A stretch of 15,169 nucleotides of DNA from Thermoplasmata archaeon (GCA_021848165.1 JAJZMW010000063.1:1-15169), one strand, 5' to 3'; shown: positions 1 to 6,748, counted from the first letter of the stretch. Program-made: numbers and translations. Notes: a model not told the origin generated them from the letters alone.

Positions 1-1
1 A

Positions 2-289
2 TCTCGCGTCCGGGCGGAGTTCGTGGTGGCGGCGTGCGACGCCGAGCTCCTCGGCCGGGACCTCCCGGTCGGATCGAACGGCCGGACCGTTCGCGTCAGC
101 GAGCAGTTCTACGGGGAGCGCCCGGTCGGACGCGAGGAGCTGCTGTGGGCGCTCGCCCGCGCGACGACCGCGAACCTGCTCGGCGCCCGGGTGCTGCGGC
201 TCGCCCAGGAGGCGGGGATCCTCGCCCCCGGCACGACGGGGACGCTCGGCGGCGTCCCCCACGCCGAGATCTTCTCGATCTACTCGTGA
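2..289 (+). CDS. DUF424 family protein (5' partial)
   Basis: This is the end of a small archaeal protein of the DUF424 family (COG2412), whose biochemical role is not established. The reading frame is open from base 2 and the first codons read SRVRAEFVVAACDAELLG, which matches the middle of the family's first strand, so the true start lies outside the window. The GTG at 23 is an internal Val codon, not the start. Family features visible are the VAACD..LLG strand, a FYGE segment followed by an acidic helix, the helix ATTANLLGARVL, and the C-terminal GGVPHAEI motif just before the stop. The stop lies 14 bases before the nmd3 start, so the two genes are probably co-transcribed. The family call is by motif recognition. 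Confidence 0.85.
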   Translation, partial: SRVRAEFVVAACDAELLGRDLPVGSNGRTVRVSEQFYGERPVGREELLWALARATTANLLGARVLRLAQEAGILAPGTTGTLGGVPHAEIFSIYS

Positions 290-303
290 GGGGAGGGGGC
301 GCC

Positions 304-1092
304 GTGTCGTCGCGAGGGGGAGAGTTCTGCGTCGTCTGCGGCCGCACCGGGGCGCCGCTCACCGACGGGGTCTGCGCGGAGTGCGCCGCCGCCCGCACCG
401 AGCTCCTGCGGGTGCCCGGGCGCGGCGTCGTCACGATCTGTCCGACCTGCGGCGCGCGGAAGGTCGGCGCCCACTGGGAGGGCTCCGGCCGCTCGGCCGT
501 GCTGACGGGCCAGGACCTCGACCCGCTCGTCGTGGTGCACCCCGAGGTGGCGATCCGCTCGATCGGGTGGGAGGAGACGCAGGCGAGCGCGCTCCTGCAT
601 CAGTTCCACGGGGCCGCCCGCGCCCGCTTCCGAGGCTCCGAGCGGACGATCGAGTTCGATCTCACGGTCAAGGTCGAGCATCGGACCTGCCCCGCCTGCT
701 CGCGCCGCAGCGGTCGGTACTACACCGCCGTCCTGCAGCTTCGGGGGCTCGAAGAGGGGCCCCGGGAGAAGGCGGAAGCGCGCCGGACGCGGCTCGATGC
801 CCAATGGACCCGTCTCCTGCGCGACGCCCGGGAGGACTGGAAGCAGGCGATCGGCTGGCGGGAGCCGCTCCCGGAGGGATGGGACGTCTTCGTGGTCGAT
901 ACGCTCGCCGCCCGTTCGATGGCGCGGCTCGCGAAGCAGAAATTCGGGGCCCGGCTCAAGGAGTCCGCGACGCTCGTTGGCCGGAAGGACGGCACCGACC
1001 TCTACCGGGTCACGTTCTGCGTCCGCCTCCCGCCGGACGCTCCGGAGGCCGGTCGCCGCCGACCGGCGAACGCAGTGGAACAATACCCTTAA
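304..1092 (+). CDS. nmd3: NMD3-like ribosome biogenesis protein
   Basis: This is the archaeal homologue of NMD3, which in eukaryotes is the 60S export adaptor; in archaea it presumably binds the large ribosomal subunit during maturation. The protein has 262 residues. The zinc-binding N-terminus has CxxC pairs at 9/12, 24/27 and 46/49, and a further CPAC pair at 129/132. The C-terminal half carries the family's pattern of a WDVFVVDTLAARSMARLAK helix, then FGARLKESATLVG and a closing YRVTFCVRL strand. I chose the GTG at 304 because a purine-rich Shine-Dalgarno stretch (GGGGAGGGGG) lies just before it and the first Cys pair follows at once; the frame is open further upstream but overlaps DUF424 and looks unlike the family. 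The stop codon overlaps the TATA-like element of sepF. Confidence 0.9.
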   Translation: MSSRGGEFCVVCGRTGAPLTDGVCAECAAARTELLRVPGRGVVTICPTCGARKVGAHWEGSGRSAVLTGQDLDPLVVVHPEVAIRSIGWEETQASALLHQFHGAARARFRGSERTIEFDLTVKVEHRTCPACSRRSGRYYTAVLQLRGLEEGPREKAEARRTRLDAQWTRLLRDAREDWKQAIGWREPLPEGWDVFVVDTLAARSMARLAKQKFGARLKESATLVGRKDGTDLYRVTFCVRLPPDAPEAGRRRPANAVEQYP

Positions 1093-1093
1093 G
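1088..1093 (+). promoter_or_regulatory. Putative TATA box for sepF
   Basis: CTTAAG overlaps the nmd3 stop codon and is the only A/T-rich patch in the junction. An archaeal start site is expected about 25 bases downstream, near 1115. That leaves a leader of about 15 bases holding GAGG (1117-1120), 9 bases before the sepF ATG. It suggests that sepF can be transcribed separately from nmd3. Confidence 0.5.
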
Positions 1094-1129
1094 AGTCGAA
1101 CCCCGCTCCTTCCGCCGAGGCGACGGGGC

Positions 1130-1504
1130 ATGGCAAAGAGCGGGATCCTGCGGCGGCATCACGGGGCGGAGACGCTGGACGAGGAGAGCTTTCTCGACCT
1201 CGGCAAGCTGCCCAGCGACGAGGCCGACATGGCGCTCGGCGCGAAGGGGAACATCCGTCTCGCGGAGGTCCTCCGCCTGGACGACATCCACACCTACTCG
1301 AAGCTCACCTACCAAGGCGACATCGTCATCCTCGACTACACTTCGATCTCCAACGACGCGAACGCCGTGAAGCGGATGAGCCAGGACCTCCGCAACATCA
1401 CCCGGGACACCGGGGGCGACGTCGCGGGGATCGCGAAGAACCTCCTCTGCCTGACCCCGGCGGGGGTCCGGATCGACCGGCAGAAGCTAAGGCCGACGCT
1501 GTAA
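1130..1504 (+). CDS. sepF: Cell division protein SepF (archaeal type)
   Basis: SepF family protein (DUF552) of 124 residues. In FtsZ-dividing archaea SepF is the membrane anchor for FtsZ. The conserved core is present: GNIRLAEVLRLDDI, then the strand GDIVILDYTSIS, the helix AVKRMSQDLRNITRDTGGDVAGI, and the closing strand LLCLTPAGVRIDRQKL. The first 40 residues are variable and polar to acidic after a short basic MAKSGILRRHH segment, which would be the place for a membrane-targeting helix, though it is not clearly amphipathic. The ATG at 1130 has GAGG 9 bases upstream. The aminopeptidase gene follows 11 bases after the stop, so the two may form an operon. No ftsZ is in the window. Confidence 0.9.
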   Translation: MAKSGILRRHHGAETLDEESFLDLGKLPSDEADMALGAKGNIRLAEVLRLDDIHTYSKLTYQGDIVILDYTSISNDANAVKRMSQDLRNITRDTGGDVAGIAKNLLCLTPAGVRIDRQKLRPTL

Positions 1505-1515
1505 GTCCCCCCCTC

Positions 1516-3051
1516 GTGCGCGTCCGGCTGAGCCCCGAAGAGCCGTCCCTCTCGCGATCCCAGGTCGTCGTCCGGGGGCTCTTCGAGCGCCCGGTCGGAC
1601 CGTCCCGGCTCCCCCCGGATCTCCGCGCGGAGGACCGCGCGACCCAGGGAGCCCTGGGGCGGGCGTGGACCGCCGTCGAACTGCGCGGGAGCCGCAAGGA
1701 GATCACGACCTTCCACCGCTCCGGCCCGGGACCCGGCCGCCTCGTCCTCATCGGCTTGGGGGCACCGGGGCGGTACGACGCGGAGGTCGCCCGGCGCGCG
1801 AGCGCGGAGGTCGTCCGCGCGCTCGCCGGACGCGGCGCTCGCTCGGTGACGTTCGCCCTGGAGTCGTTCCTTCGGGCCGACGCGGTCGACGAGGTCGCGG
1901 CCGTCCGCGCCGTCGTCGACGGGGCGGGGCTCGGGAGCTATCAGTTCGCTCGGTTCAAGACGAAAGCCCCGGACGCCCCGATCGAAGAGGCGGTCGTGGC
2001 CGTCCCACGACCCTCGCGTGCGGTCCGGGCGGCGTTCCGCGAGGAGGCGGATCTGGTCGACGTCGTTCGGTGGACGCGCGACATCGCCAACCTCCCGGCG
2101 TGCGACGCGACCCCGGCCCGCCTCGCGCGCGAGGCGCAGGCGCTGGGGCGCTCGCACCGGCTGCGGGTCCGCGTCTTCGACGAACGGGCCCTCGCCCGGA
2201 TGGGCTGCGGCGGGATCCTCGCGGTCGGGGGCGGATCGACGCACCCTCCGCGGATGATCACGCTCGAGTACCCCGGTCGCGGTCGCTCGCCTCCGACGAT
2301 CGCCGTCGTCGGCAAGGGGATCACCTTCGATTCGGGCGGGATCTCCATCAAGCCCGCGGCGAGCATGTCGCACATGAAGTTCGACAAGTCGGGGGCCGTC
2401 GCCGTCCTCGGCATCCTCCGGGCCGCGCGGGTCCTGAACGTGCGCCCGCGCGTGATCGGGGTGATGGGGTGCGCCGAGAACCTTCCGAGCGGGAGCGCCT
2501 ACCGCCCCGGCGACGTCGTGCGCACCTACTCGGGGCGAACGATCGAGGTGCTGAACACCGACGCGGAGGGCCGGGTCGTCCTCTCCGACGCGCTCGCGTA
2601 CGCGGCGAAGAACTACCGGCCGGACGCGCTCATCGACCTCGCGACCCTGACCGGGGCCCAATCGGTCGCCCTCGGCGACACGATCGCCGGCATGGTCTCC
2701 ACGGACGACGCGCTCGCCGCGCGCCTCGCCGACGCGAGCGCGCGGAGCGGGGAAGCGATCTGGCGGATGCCGCTCACCGACTACCATCGCGAACTCGTCC
2801 GCGCCGCGGACTTCGGGGACGTGCGCAATTCGATCGAGATCCCGCTCGCGGGGATGCTGACGGCGGCGGCGTTCCTCGAGACGTTCACCCTCGAGCGCCC
2901 GTGGGCGCACCTCGACATCGCGGGGGTCGCCTACACGACCCTTTCGACCCGGAAGTACCAGCCCGCCTACCTCAACGCCGGGGCCGTCGGCTTCGGGGTC
3001 CGCCTGCTCGCGCGGCTCCTCGCCGATTGGGACGTCGGAGCCGGGCGATAG
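1516..3051 (+). CDS. pepA: Leucyl aminopeptidase, peptidase family M17
   Basis: Cytosolic two-metal leucyl aminopeptidase that removes N-terminal residues from peptides; 511 residues, the usual length for the family. The N-terminal macro-like domain spans about residues 1-180 and the catalytic domain about 190-505. All metal ligands and catalytic residues are in place with the same spacing as Escherichia coli PepA: K267 and D272 in GKGITFDSGG, K279 in ISIKP, D290 in MKFDKSG, and D349, E351 and R353 in NTDAEGR. It should therefore be active. The GTG at 1516 has no Shine-Dalgarno sequence (the upstream bases are C-rich), so translation is probably coupled to sepF, 11 bases upstream. The stop codon lies 1 base from the stop codon of convergent herA. 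It probably finishes peptide breakdown after the proteasome. Confidence 0.95.
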   Translation: MRVRLSPEEPSLSRSQVVVRGLFERPVGPSRLPPDLRAEDRATQGALGRAWTAVELRGSRKEITTFHRSGPGPGRLVLIGLGAPGRYDAEVARRASAEVVRALAGRGARSVTFALESFLRADAVDEVAAVRAVVDGAGLGSYQFARFKTKAPDAPIEEAVVAVPRPSRAVRAAFREEADLVDVVRWTRDIANLPACDATPARLAREAQALGRSHRLRVRVFDERALARMGCGGILAVGGGSTHPPRMITLEYPGRGRSPPTIAVVGKGITFDSGGISIKPAASMSHMKFDKSGAVAVLGILRAARVLNVRPRVIGVMGCAENLPSGSAYRPGDVVRTYSGRTIEVLNTDAEGRVVLSDALAYAAKNYRPDALIDLATLTGAQSVALGDTIAGMVSTDDALAARLADASARSGEAIWRMPLTDYHRELVRAADFGDVRNSIEIPLAGMLTAAAFLETFTLERPWAHLDIAGVAYTTLSTRKYQPAYLNAGAVGFGVRLLARLLADWDVGAGR

Positions 3052-3052
3052 A

Positions 3053-4508
3053 TCAGGCCGCCTCGACGATCATCACGCTCTCGCCCCCGTGCCGCGTGGC
3101 CCGGGGTCGGACCTCGCAGAAGAGCGGCGTGTGGTAGCCGCCCCCCGTCACGAGCGCGGTGCCGACGGGGAGGGACTGGATCATCTCGGTCATGCCCGGG
3201 GTGAGGCCCTCGATCGACTGCGCGATCGCCCGCAGGTCGAGCGGGTTCGTCACCTGGAGGATGAGCTGCGTGTTGCACTGGGAGAGGACGCTCTTGTCGA
3301 TCCGGGCCGCCCGCTGCGTCACCACGCACAGGCCGAGGCCGAACTTGCGCCCCTCGCTCGCGATGTTCTTCAGGATGCGCGAGCAGGCCGCCTGCCCCTG
3401 CTGGGGGGCGAAGTTGTGCGCCTCTTCGATGACGAGGAACAGCGGGGGGATCTTGTTCTTCTTCCGGTTGTCGAAGAGCGTGGAGGCGATCCGGGTGACG
3501 ACGAGCTCCTGAACGTCCGGCGCCACGCCGCGCAGGTTGATGAGGGTCGCTTTCCCCCGCTGCACGAGCTCGTGGAGCGACGTCCCTTGGGGGCCGAGGA
3601 GCTTCGTCTGCTCGAGGTAGAGGAGGCGCTCGTGGAGGGTCTCCCCGACCGCGCCTTCGAGGGACTCCGCGTGGCGGACCAGGTCGGTGACGGTGTAGTC
3701 GGGGTTCGCGGCGCCCGCGCGGTCGATGATCCCCTTGAGCGGCGCGAGGAACGGCTTGATGTTCGAGAGCCCCATGAAGACGAGGAGCTCGCGCGGGTCG
3801 ATGTGCCGCAGCGAGATCGTGAGCGGCTTCGCCTGGGGATTCAGCGAAACGTCGGGGGAGTACTCCTCGATCTGGTGGGCGAACCCCTGCGACTCGACCT
3901 CGAAGCGCGCCTGCGACGCGCTGCGGGCCGCCGCCTGGCGGAGCGACCCGTACTCCCCGTGGGGGTCGACGATCACGCACGTCACCTTGTGACGGAGCAG
4001 TTCCTCGATGAGGACGCCGAGGAGGTAGCTCTTCCCGCCCCCGGTCTTCGCTGACGTGGCGCTGGACGAGCTGGTTGATGTCGAGCTCGACGCGCAGCGA
4101 GTGGTTCCGCAGGAGGCCGACGTAGGCGCCGGTGTGGGCGCGATGGGTGAGCCCGAGGACGCGGGCGATCAGCGCCTCCTCGGCCCGGAAGACGTGGGCG
4201 CCCGGCCGGAACGGGATCGTCGGGATCTTGACGATCCCCTGCGCGTCGCGGTACCCGATGATCATCGCGTGGCCGAGGAGGCTCTCGTGGACCGCCGTCT
4301 CCTCGGACGGGGTGAGCGCCCCCGCGCGCTCAAGGTCGAGGTCGCTCTTGCGTTGGATGTCGTCCAGCTGGCAGAGGACGTGGCCGTGGCTCTCGTCCGG
4401 CACGGAGAGGTAGTCCCCGCGCTCGACCGCCTCGGTCAGGCTGAGATGGAAGTGGCCGAGCCCGACGTCCCCGAAGATGCGGCCGACCTCGTCCACAAGA
4501 GGGACCAC
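3053..4508 (-). pseudogene. herA: HerA DNA translocase, frameshifted in Walker A
   Basis: HerA is the hexameric ATPase that works with nuclease NurA and Mre11-Rad50 on DNA ends. The N-terminal part (4508-4050, 153 codons) matches the HAS-barrel domain and ends ...NQLVQRHVS. The rest (4048-3053, 331 residues) is in another frame and begins KTGGGKSYLLG, the Walker A loop, then VDPHGEYG, Walker B FLVIEEAHNFAP, and the family segment SQCNTQLILQVTNP. The two halves are joined by a single stray base at 4049. The P-loop normally needs three more residues between HVS and KTG, so about 8 bases seem to be missing; a 2-base loss is the minimal repair. Both halves are otherwise intact, so this is either a very recent mutation or a sequence or assembly error. 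The start may be GTG 4508 or, better placed for a leaderless mRNA, GTG 4496 (reading MDEVGRIFG). nurA is not in the window. Confidence 0.85.
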
Positions 4509-4518
4509 GCGGGAGGCC

Positions 4519-4527
4519 CATTATTAG
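4519..4527 (-). promoter_or_regulatory. Putative TATA box for herA
   Basis: On the minus strand this reads CTAATAATG, an A/T-rich patch in a very G+C-rich divergent spacer. Its centre is about 28 bases upstream of the GTG at 4496, the spacing expected for a leaderless archaeal mRNA. No Shine-Dalgarno sequence precedes either candidate GTG. This favours 4496 over 4508 as the herA start. Confidence 0.45.
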
Positions 4528-4602
4528 CGTAGCGCGAGCGAGGAAGCGGTCCGGGACCCCTCGCCACCGCCGGGCCCGCGGCGCCCCCGCGCTCGCGTCA
4601 GC

Positions 4603-4610
4603 CTTTTAAG
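4603..4610 (+). promoter_or_regulatory. Putative TATA box for the coiled-coil gene
   Basis: CTTTTAAG is the clearest A/T-rich element in the 157-base divergent spacer. The start site is expected near 4633, inside the inverted repeat at 4619-4640. That would give a leader of about 30 bases before the GTG at 4666. Confidence 0.6.
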
Positions 4611-4618
4611 GGGGGGCT

Positions 4619-4640
4619 CTCTCGAAGGCCGCCTCGAGAG
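4619..4640. repeat. Inverted repeat over the inferred start site
   Basis: Arms CTCTCGA (4619-4625) and TCGAGAG (4634-4640) are perfect complements. GG (4627-4628) and CC (4632-4633) extend the stem past one bulged A and leave a CCG loop. The repeat covers the transcription start predicted from the TATA box at 4603-4610, so it could be a repressor operator or a 5'-leader hairpin. Confidence 0.5.
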
Positions 4641-4665
4641 TCGATTCGGCGTAGAGGCGGTGCCC

Positions 4666-5532
4666 GTGGCTGACGCGACCGTGGAATTCGAGCGAAAACG
4701 CATCGAAACGAACCAGCGAGCGGACGAGCACCGGGCGGTGCGCGACCGGCTCAACGCGGAGGCCCGCACGCTCGCCGACGAACGGGGGCGGATCCTCGAC
4801 GAGCTGCATCACCTGAGCGGCGAGGCCCAGGAGCACCGTCACAACCGCGACGCGCTGAACGAGCAGGTGCGCGCGGAGAAGAAGCTCCGGGAGGAGTGGA
4901 ACCACAAGCTCCAGGTCGCCGGCGACCGGCTCCAGGAGCTCAAGCGCAACCGCGCTCCGCGCCCGGGGGCGATCCCCGTTTGGCGGCTCCGCAAGGAGCT
5001 CAAGGAGCTCGAGTTCCGTCACATGACCACCGCCCTGACGGGCGATCAGGAGAAGCGCCTCATCGAGGAGATGAAGCGCCTCGAGAGCGCGATCCGGGAC
5101 CAGGACGAGCAGTTGCGTCGGGACCCGGAGATCGAGCGCGCTCTCACCGAGATGAACGAGGCCCGCACGGAGGCCGAAGCGCATCACGCCGCCGTGGGCC
5201 GCTTGGCCGAGGAGGCGCAGCGCGCGCACGACACGATGGTCGGCCTCTACGAGAAGGTCGACGAGCTCCGGCGCCAGGCCGACGACGTCCAGGCGAAGCT
5301 GATCGAGACGAAGACCAAGGCCGACGAAGAGCACCGGGCCCACATCGCGTCGATCGAGGAGGTCCGCGACATCGAGAAGATGCTCTACGCCGCGCGCGGG
5401 GGCCGGGCCCCGGCCGCGTGGGCCGACGCGGGCGAACCCCCCAAGGAGGAGGACTTCCTCGCCCGGCTCAAGAAGGGCGAGAAGGTCAGCACGCAGGACC
5501 TCCTCGAGCTCCAGAAGTCCGGCCGCGCGTAG
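4666..5532 (+). CDS. Archaeal coiled-coil protein (COG1340-like)
   Basis: A 288-residue, almost entirely helical, highly charged protein with no signal peptide or membrane segment. Heptad-rich coiled coil runs from about residue 5 to 240, broken near residues 98-103 by a short Pro-rich piece (RAPRPGAIP). The segment after it, WRLRKELKELEFRHMTTALT followed by an acidic helix, is the signature I associate with the uncharacterised archaeal COG1340 coiled-coil family, as is the C-terminal EEDFLARLKKGEKVST segment. Function is unknown; a structural or chromosome-associated role is only a guess. I prefer the GTG at 4666 because GAGG (4654-4657) lies 8 bases upstream; the GTG at 4660 would leave only 2 bases. 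It is divergent from herA, and its stop is 6 bases from the convergent glycosyltransferase stop. Confidence 0.8.
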   Translation: MADATVEFERKRIETNQRADEHRAVRDRLNAEARTLADERGRILDELHHLSGEAQEHRHNRDALNEQVRAEKKLREEWNHKLQVAGDRLQELKRNRAPRPGAIPVWRLRKELKELEFRHMTTALTGDQEKRLIEEMKRLESAIRDQDEQLRRDPEIERALTEMNEARTEAEAHHAAVGRLAEEAQRAHDTMVGLYEKVDELRRQADDVQAKLIETKTKADEEHRAHIASIEEVRDIEKMLYAARGGRAPAAWADAGEPPKEEDFLARLKKGEKVSTQDLLELQKSGRA

Positions 5533-5538
5533 GCGCGA

Positions 5539-6387
5539 TCAGGGCCCCGTGGGCGCCGCTCCCGAGGGCTCCTCGAACGCGATGCGGTCGGCCCCTCCCG
5601 TGAGCACGCGGGCGAGGTACCCGGTCAGCGCCGCGATGAGCCGGACGATCGCGACGGAACCGTGCTGGCCCGCCGCCAGCCGCTCGATCCGGTAGCGGTC
5701 CCACAGGCTGCCGTGCTTCTCGGTCAGCTGCTTGCGTCCGTAGCCGTTCCAGAACGCCTGGCGGAGGAACGCGGGCCAGCTCGCGCGGGGCCGGTGGCGG
5801 ACGATCGCATCGGGGACGTGGAGGATCCGCGCGCCGCTCCGGACCGCCCGCAGGTTGAGGTCGATGTCCTCGGCCGTGACGAACCGGGCGTCGAACCCGC
5901 CGAGCGACAGGAACAGCCGCCGCTCGTAGCCGAGGTTGCACGAGGGGTAGGTCACGTCGCTGCCCGCCAGATACAGTTCGACGCGATCGAGCTCGCCGAA
6001 CCGCGAAGCGACGATCGGAACGGTCGTCCCGGCGACGATCGGCGCCGACGCGAACCCCCGGCGGAGGGCGGCGAGCCAGCCGGGGTCGACGACGCAATCG
6101 CCGTCGGTGAAGACGACCCACTCTCCGCGCGCCTCGCGGACGCCGATGTTGCGACCCTCCCCCCGGCCGCTCGCGCGCCGGACGGCCCGGATCCGATCGG
6201 GGGCGCGGCGGGCGTACTCCTGGACGATCGCGAAGGAGTTGTCCCGGCTCTCGGCGTCGACGACGACGATCTCGAACGGAGGTTCCTGAGCGATCAGGCT
6301 GTCGAAGAGGGGGCGAAGGTGCGGCCCCTCGTTGCGGATGGTGATGACGACGCTGACGAACGCCCGGGATGCCGGCTCACTTGGCAA
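5539..6387 (-). CDS. Family 2 glycosyltransferase
   Basis: A GT-A fold, nucleotide-sugar-dependent glycosyltransferase of 282 residues. The sequence shows VSVVITIRNE (residues 11-20), the nucleotide-binding Asp in VVVDAESRDNS (D44), the metal-binding DxD as TDGDC (D95, D97), GGFDARF (163-169) and the catalytic-type ED at 173-174, then RHRP at 197-200. There is no clear transmembrane helix; a mildly hydrophobic helix near 244-264 may touch the membrane. The donor and acceptor cannot be told, but glycan assembly for the cell surface is likely. The only workable start is TTG 6387, which overlaps the last codons of the PRC-barrel gene by 11 bases and has GGTGG 3 bases upstream, so the two genes are probably translationally coupled. 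Confidence 0.88.
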   Translation of the reverse strand: MPSEPASRAFVSVVITIRNEGPHLRPLFDSLIAQEPPFEIVVVDAESRDNSFAIVQEYARRAPDRIRAVRRASGRGEGRNIGVREARGEWVVFTDGDCVVDPGWLAALRRGFASAPIVAGTTVPIVASRFGELDRVELYLAGSDVTYPSCNLGYERRLFLSLGGFDARFVTAEDIDLNLRAVRSGARILHVPDAIVRHRPRASWPAFLRQAFWNGYGRKQLTEKHGSLWDRYRIERLAAGQHGSVAIVRLIAALTGYLARVLTGGADRIAFEEPSGAAPTGP

Positions 6388-6619
6388 TGTCCACCACGAC
6401 GACGTCCTTGACCGCGCGCATGCTCTTGAAGGGGAGCACGATGCGGCCGGCGGCGTCCGAGGTGAACAGGCGGGACTCGACGTCCTCGCTGGGGGTGACC
6501 AGCACGTGGGCGATCGATCCGGTGACCGTGTCGATGACGAAGTTGTCGATGACCCCGAGGATCTGCCCATCGTTGGTCATCACGGTCTTTCCTTGGAGCT
6601 CGGTGAGGAACTTGCGCAT
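6377..6619 (-). CDS. PRC-barrel domain protein
   Basis: A single PRC-barrel domain of 80 residues with no other domain. The small beta-barrel pattern is clear: LQGKTVMTNDGQILGVIDNFVI, TGSIAHVLVTP, and a final strand FKSMRAVKDVVVVDI. Single-domain PRC-barrel proteins are common in archaea. In Haloferax volcanii two of them (CdpB1 and CdpB2) are division proteins that contact SepF, which makes this a candidate CdpB-like protein because sepF lies 5 kb away, but the fold alone does not prove it; RNA-processing and other roles are known for PRC barrels. The ATG at 6619 has GAGG 5 bases upstream and a TATA box about 36 bases upstream. It is the first gene of a two-gene unit with the glycosyltransferase. 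Confidence 0.88.
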   Translation of the reverse strand: MRKFLTELQGKTVMTNDGQILGVIDNFVIDTVTGSIAHVLVTPSEDVESRLFTSDAAGRIVLPFKSMRAVKDVVVVDIAK

Positions 6620-6650
6620 GGGAGCCTCGGCCGACCATGGCAGGGGTCGC

Positions 6651-6659
6651 TATTTAATC
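6651..6659 (-). promoter_or_regulatory. Putative TATA box for the PRC-barrel gene
   Basis: On the minus strand this reads GATTAAATA, centred about 36 bases before the ATG at 6619. The predicted start site is near 6629, giving a leader of about 10 bases that just holds the GAGG ribosome site. It lies at the left edge of the divergent spacer shared with the ribosomal operon. Confidence 0.6.
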
Positions 6660-6685
6660 GTTGGTCGCGGTCAGAAACGGGCCGT

Positions 6686-6702
6686 CCGGAACGCCGTTCC
6701 GG
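6686..6702. repeat. Inverted repeat in the PRC/L18e spacer
   Basis: Arms CCGGAAC (6686-6692) and GTTCCGG (6696-6702) are perfect complements around GCC. The repeat overlaps the first copy of the direct repeat at 6693-6703. It is a possible operator between two divergent promoters. Confidence 0.45.
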
Positions 6703-6724
6703 CCGCCGACCGGGCCGTTCCGGC
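6693..6724. repeat. 11-bp direct repeat, 21-bp period
   Basis: GCCGTTCCGGC occurs at 6693-6703 and again at 6714-6724. The 21-base offset is two helical turns, so both copies face the same side of the DNA. The second copy ends 17 bases upstream of the TATA box of the ribosomal operon. This looks like a paired regulator site, although G+C-rich DNA makes short chance repeats more likely. Confidence 0.45.
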
Positions 6725-6741
6725 GTTCGGTCTGGGCAACG

Positions 6742-6748
6742 CTTATAT
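6742..6748 (+). promoter_or_regulatory. Putative TATA box for the L18e-L13-S9-rpoN operon
   Basis: CTTATAT is centred about 33 bases upstream of the L18e ATG at 6778. The start site is expected near 6771, giving a leader of about 7 bases, too short for a Shine-Dalgarno sequence, and none is visible. The first gene is therefore nearly leaderless, unlike the internal genes of the operon. Confidence 0.65.

Noticed and set aside
1336..2910. A 524-codon minus-strand frame opposite sepF and pepA
   Set aside because: The translation is low-complexity Arg/Pro/Asp sequence with no recognisable fold, and the opposite strand holds two well-conserved genes.
3053..3985. The C-terminal HerA fragment as an independent gene starting at GTG 3985
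   Set aside because: That start lies after the Walker A loop, so the product would lack the nucleotide-binding site, and no promoter or ribosome site precedes it.
4040..4060. Programmed ribosomal frameshifting in herA
   Set aside because: There is no slippery heptamer or pausing structure at the junction, and simple slippage would leave the P-loop about two residues short; a deletion or sequence error explains it better.
4330..4521. ATG at 4521 (minus strand) as a herA start
   Set aside because: It is in a different frame from the HerA N-terminus and gives a Pro/Arg-rich product; the HerA frame has a stop at 4523-4521 and starts at GTG 4508 or 4496.
3089..4532. Plus-strand open frames opposite herA (321 and 158 codons)
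   Set aside because: They are Leu/Glu/Val-rich antisense shadows of HerA with no family features.
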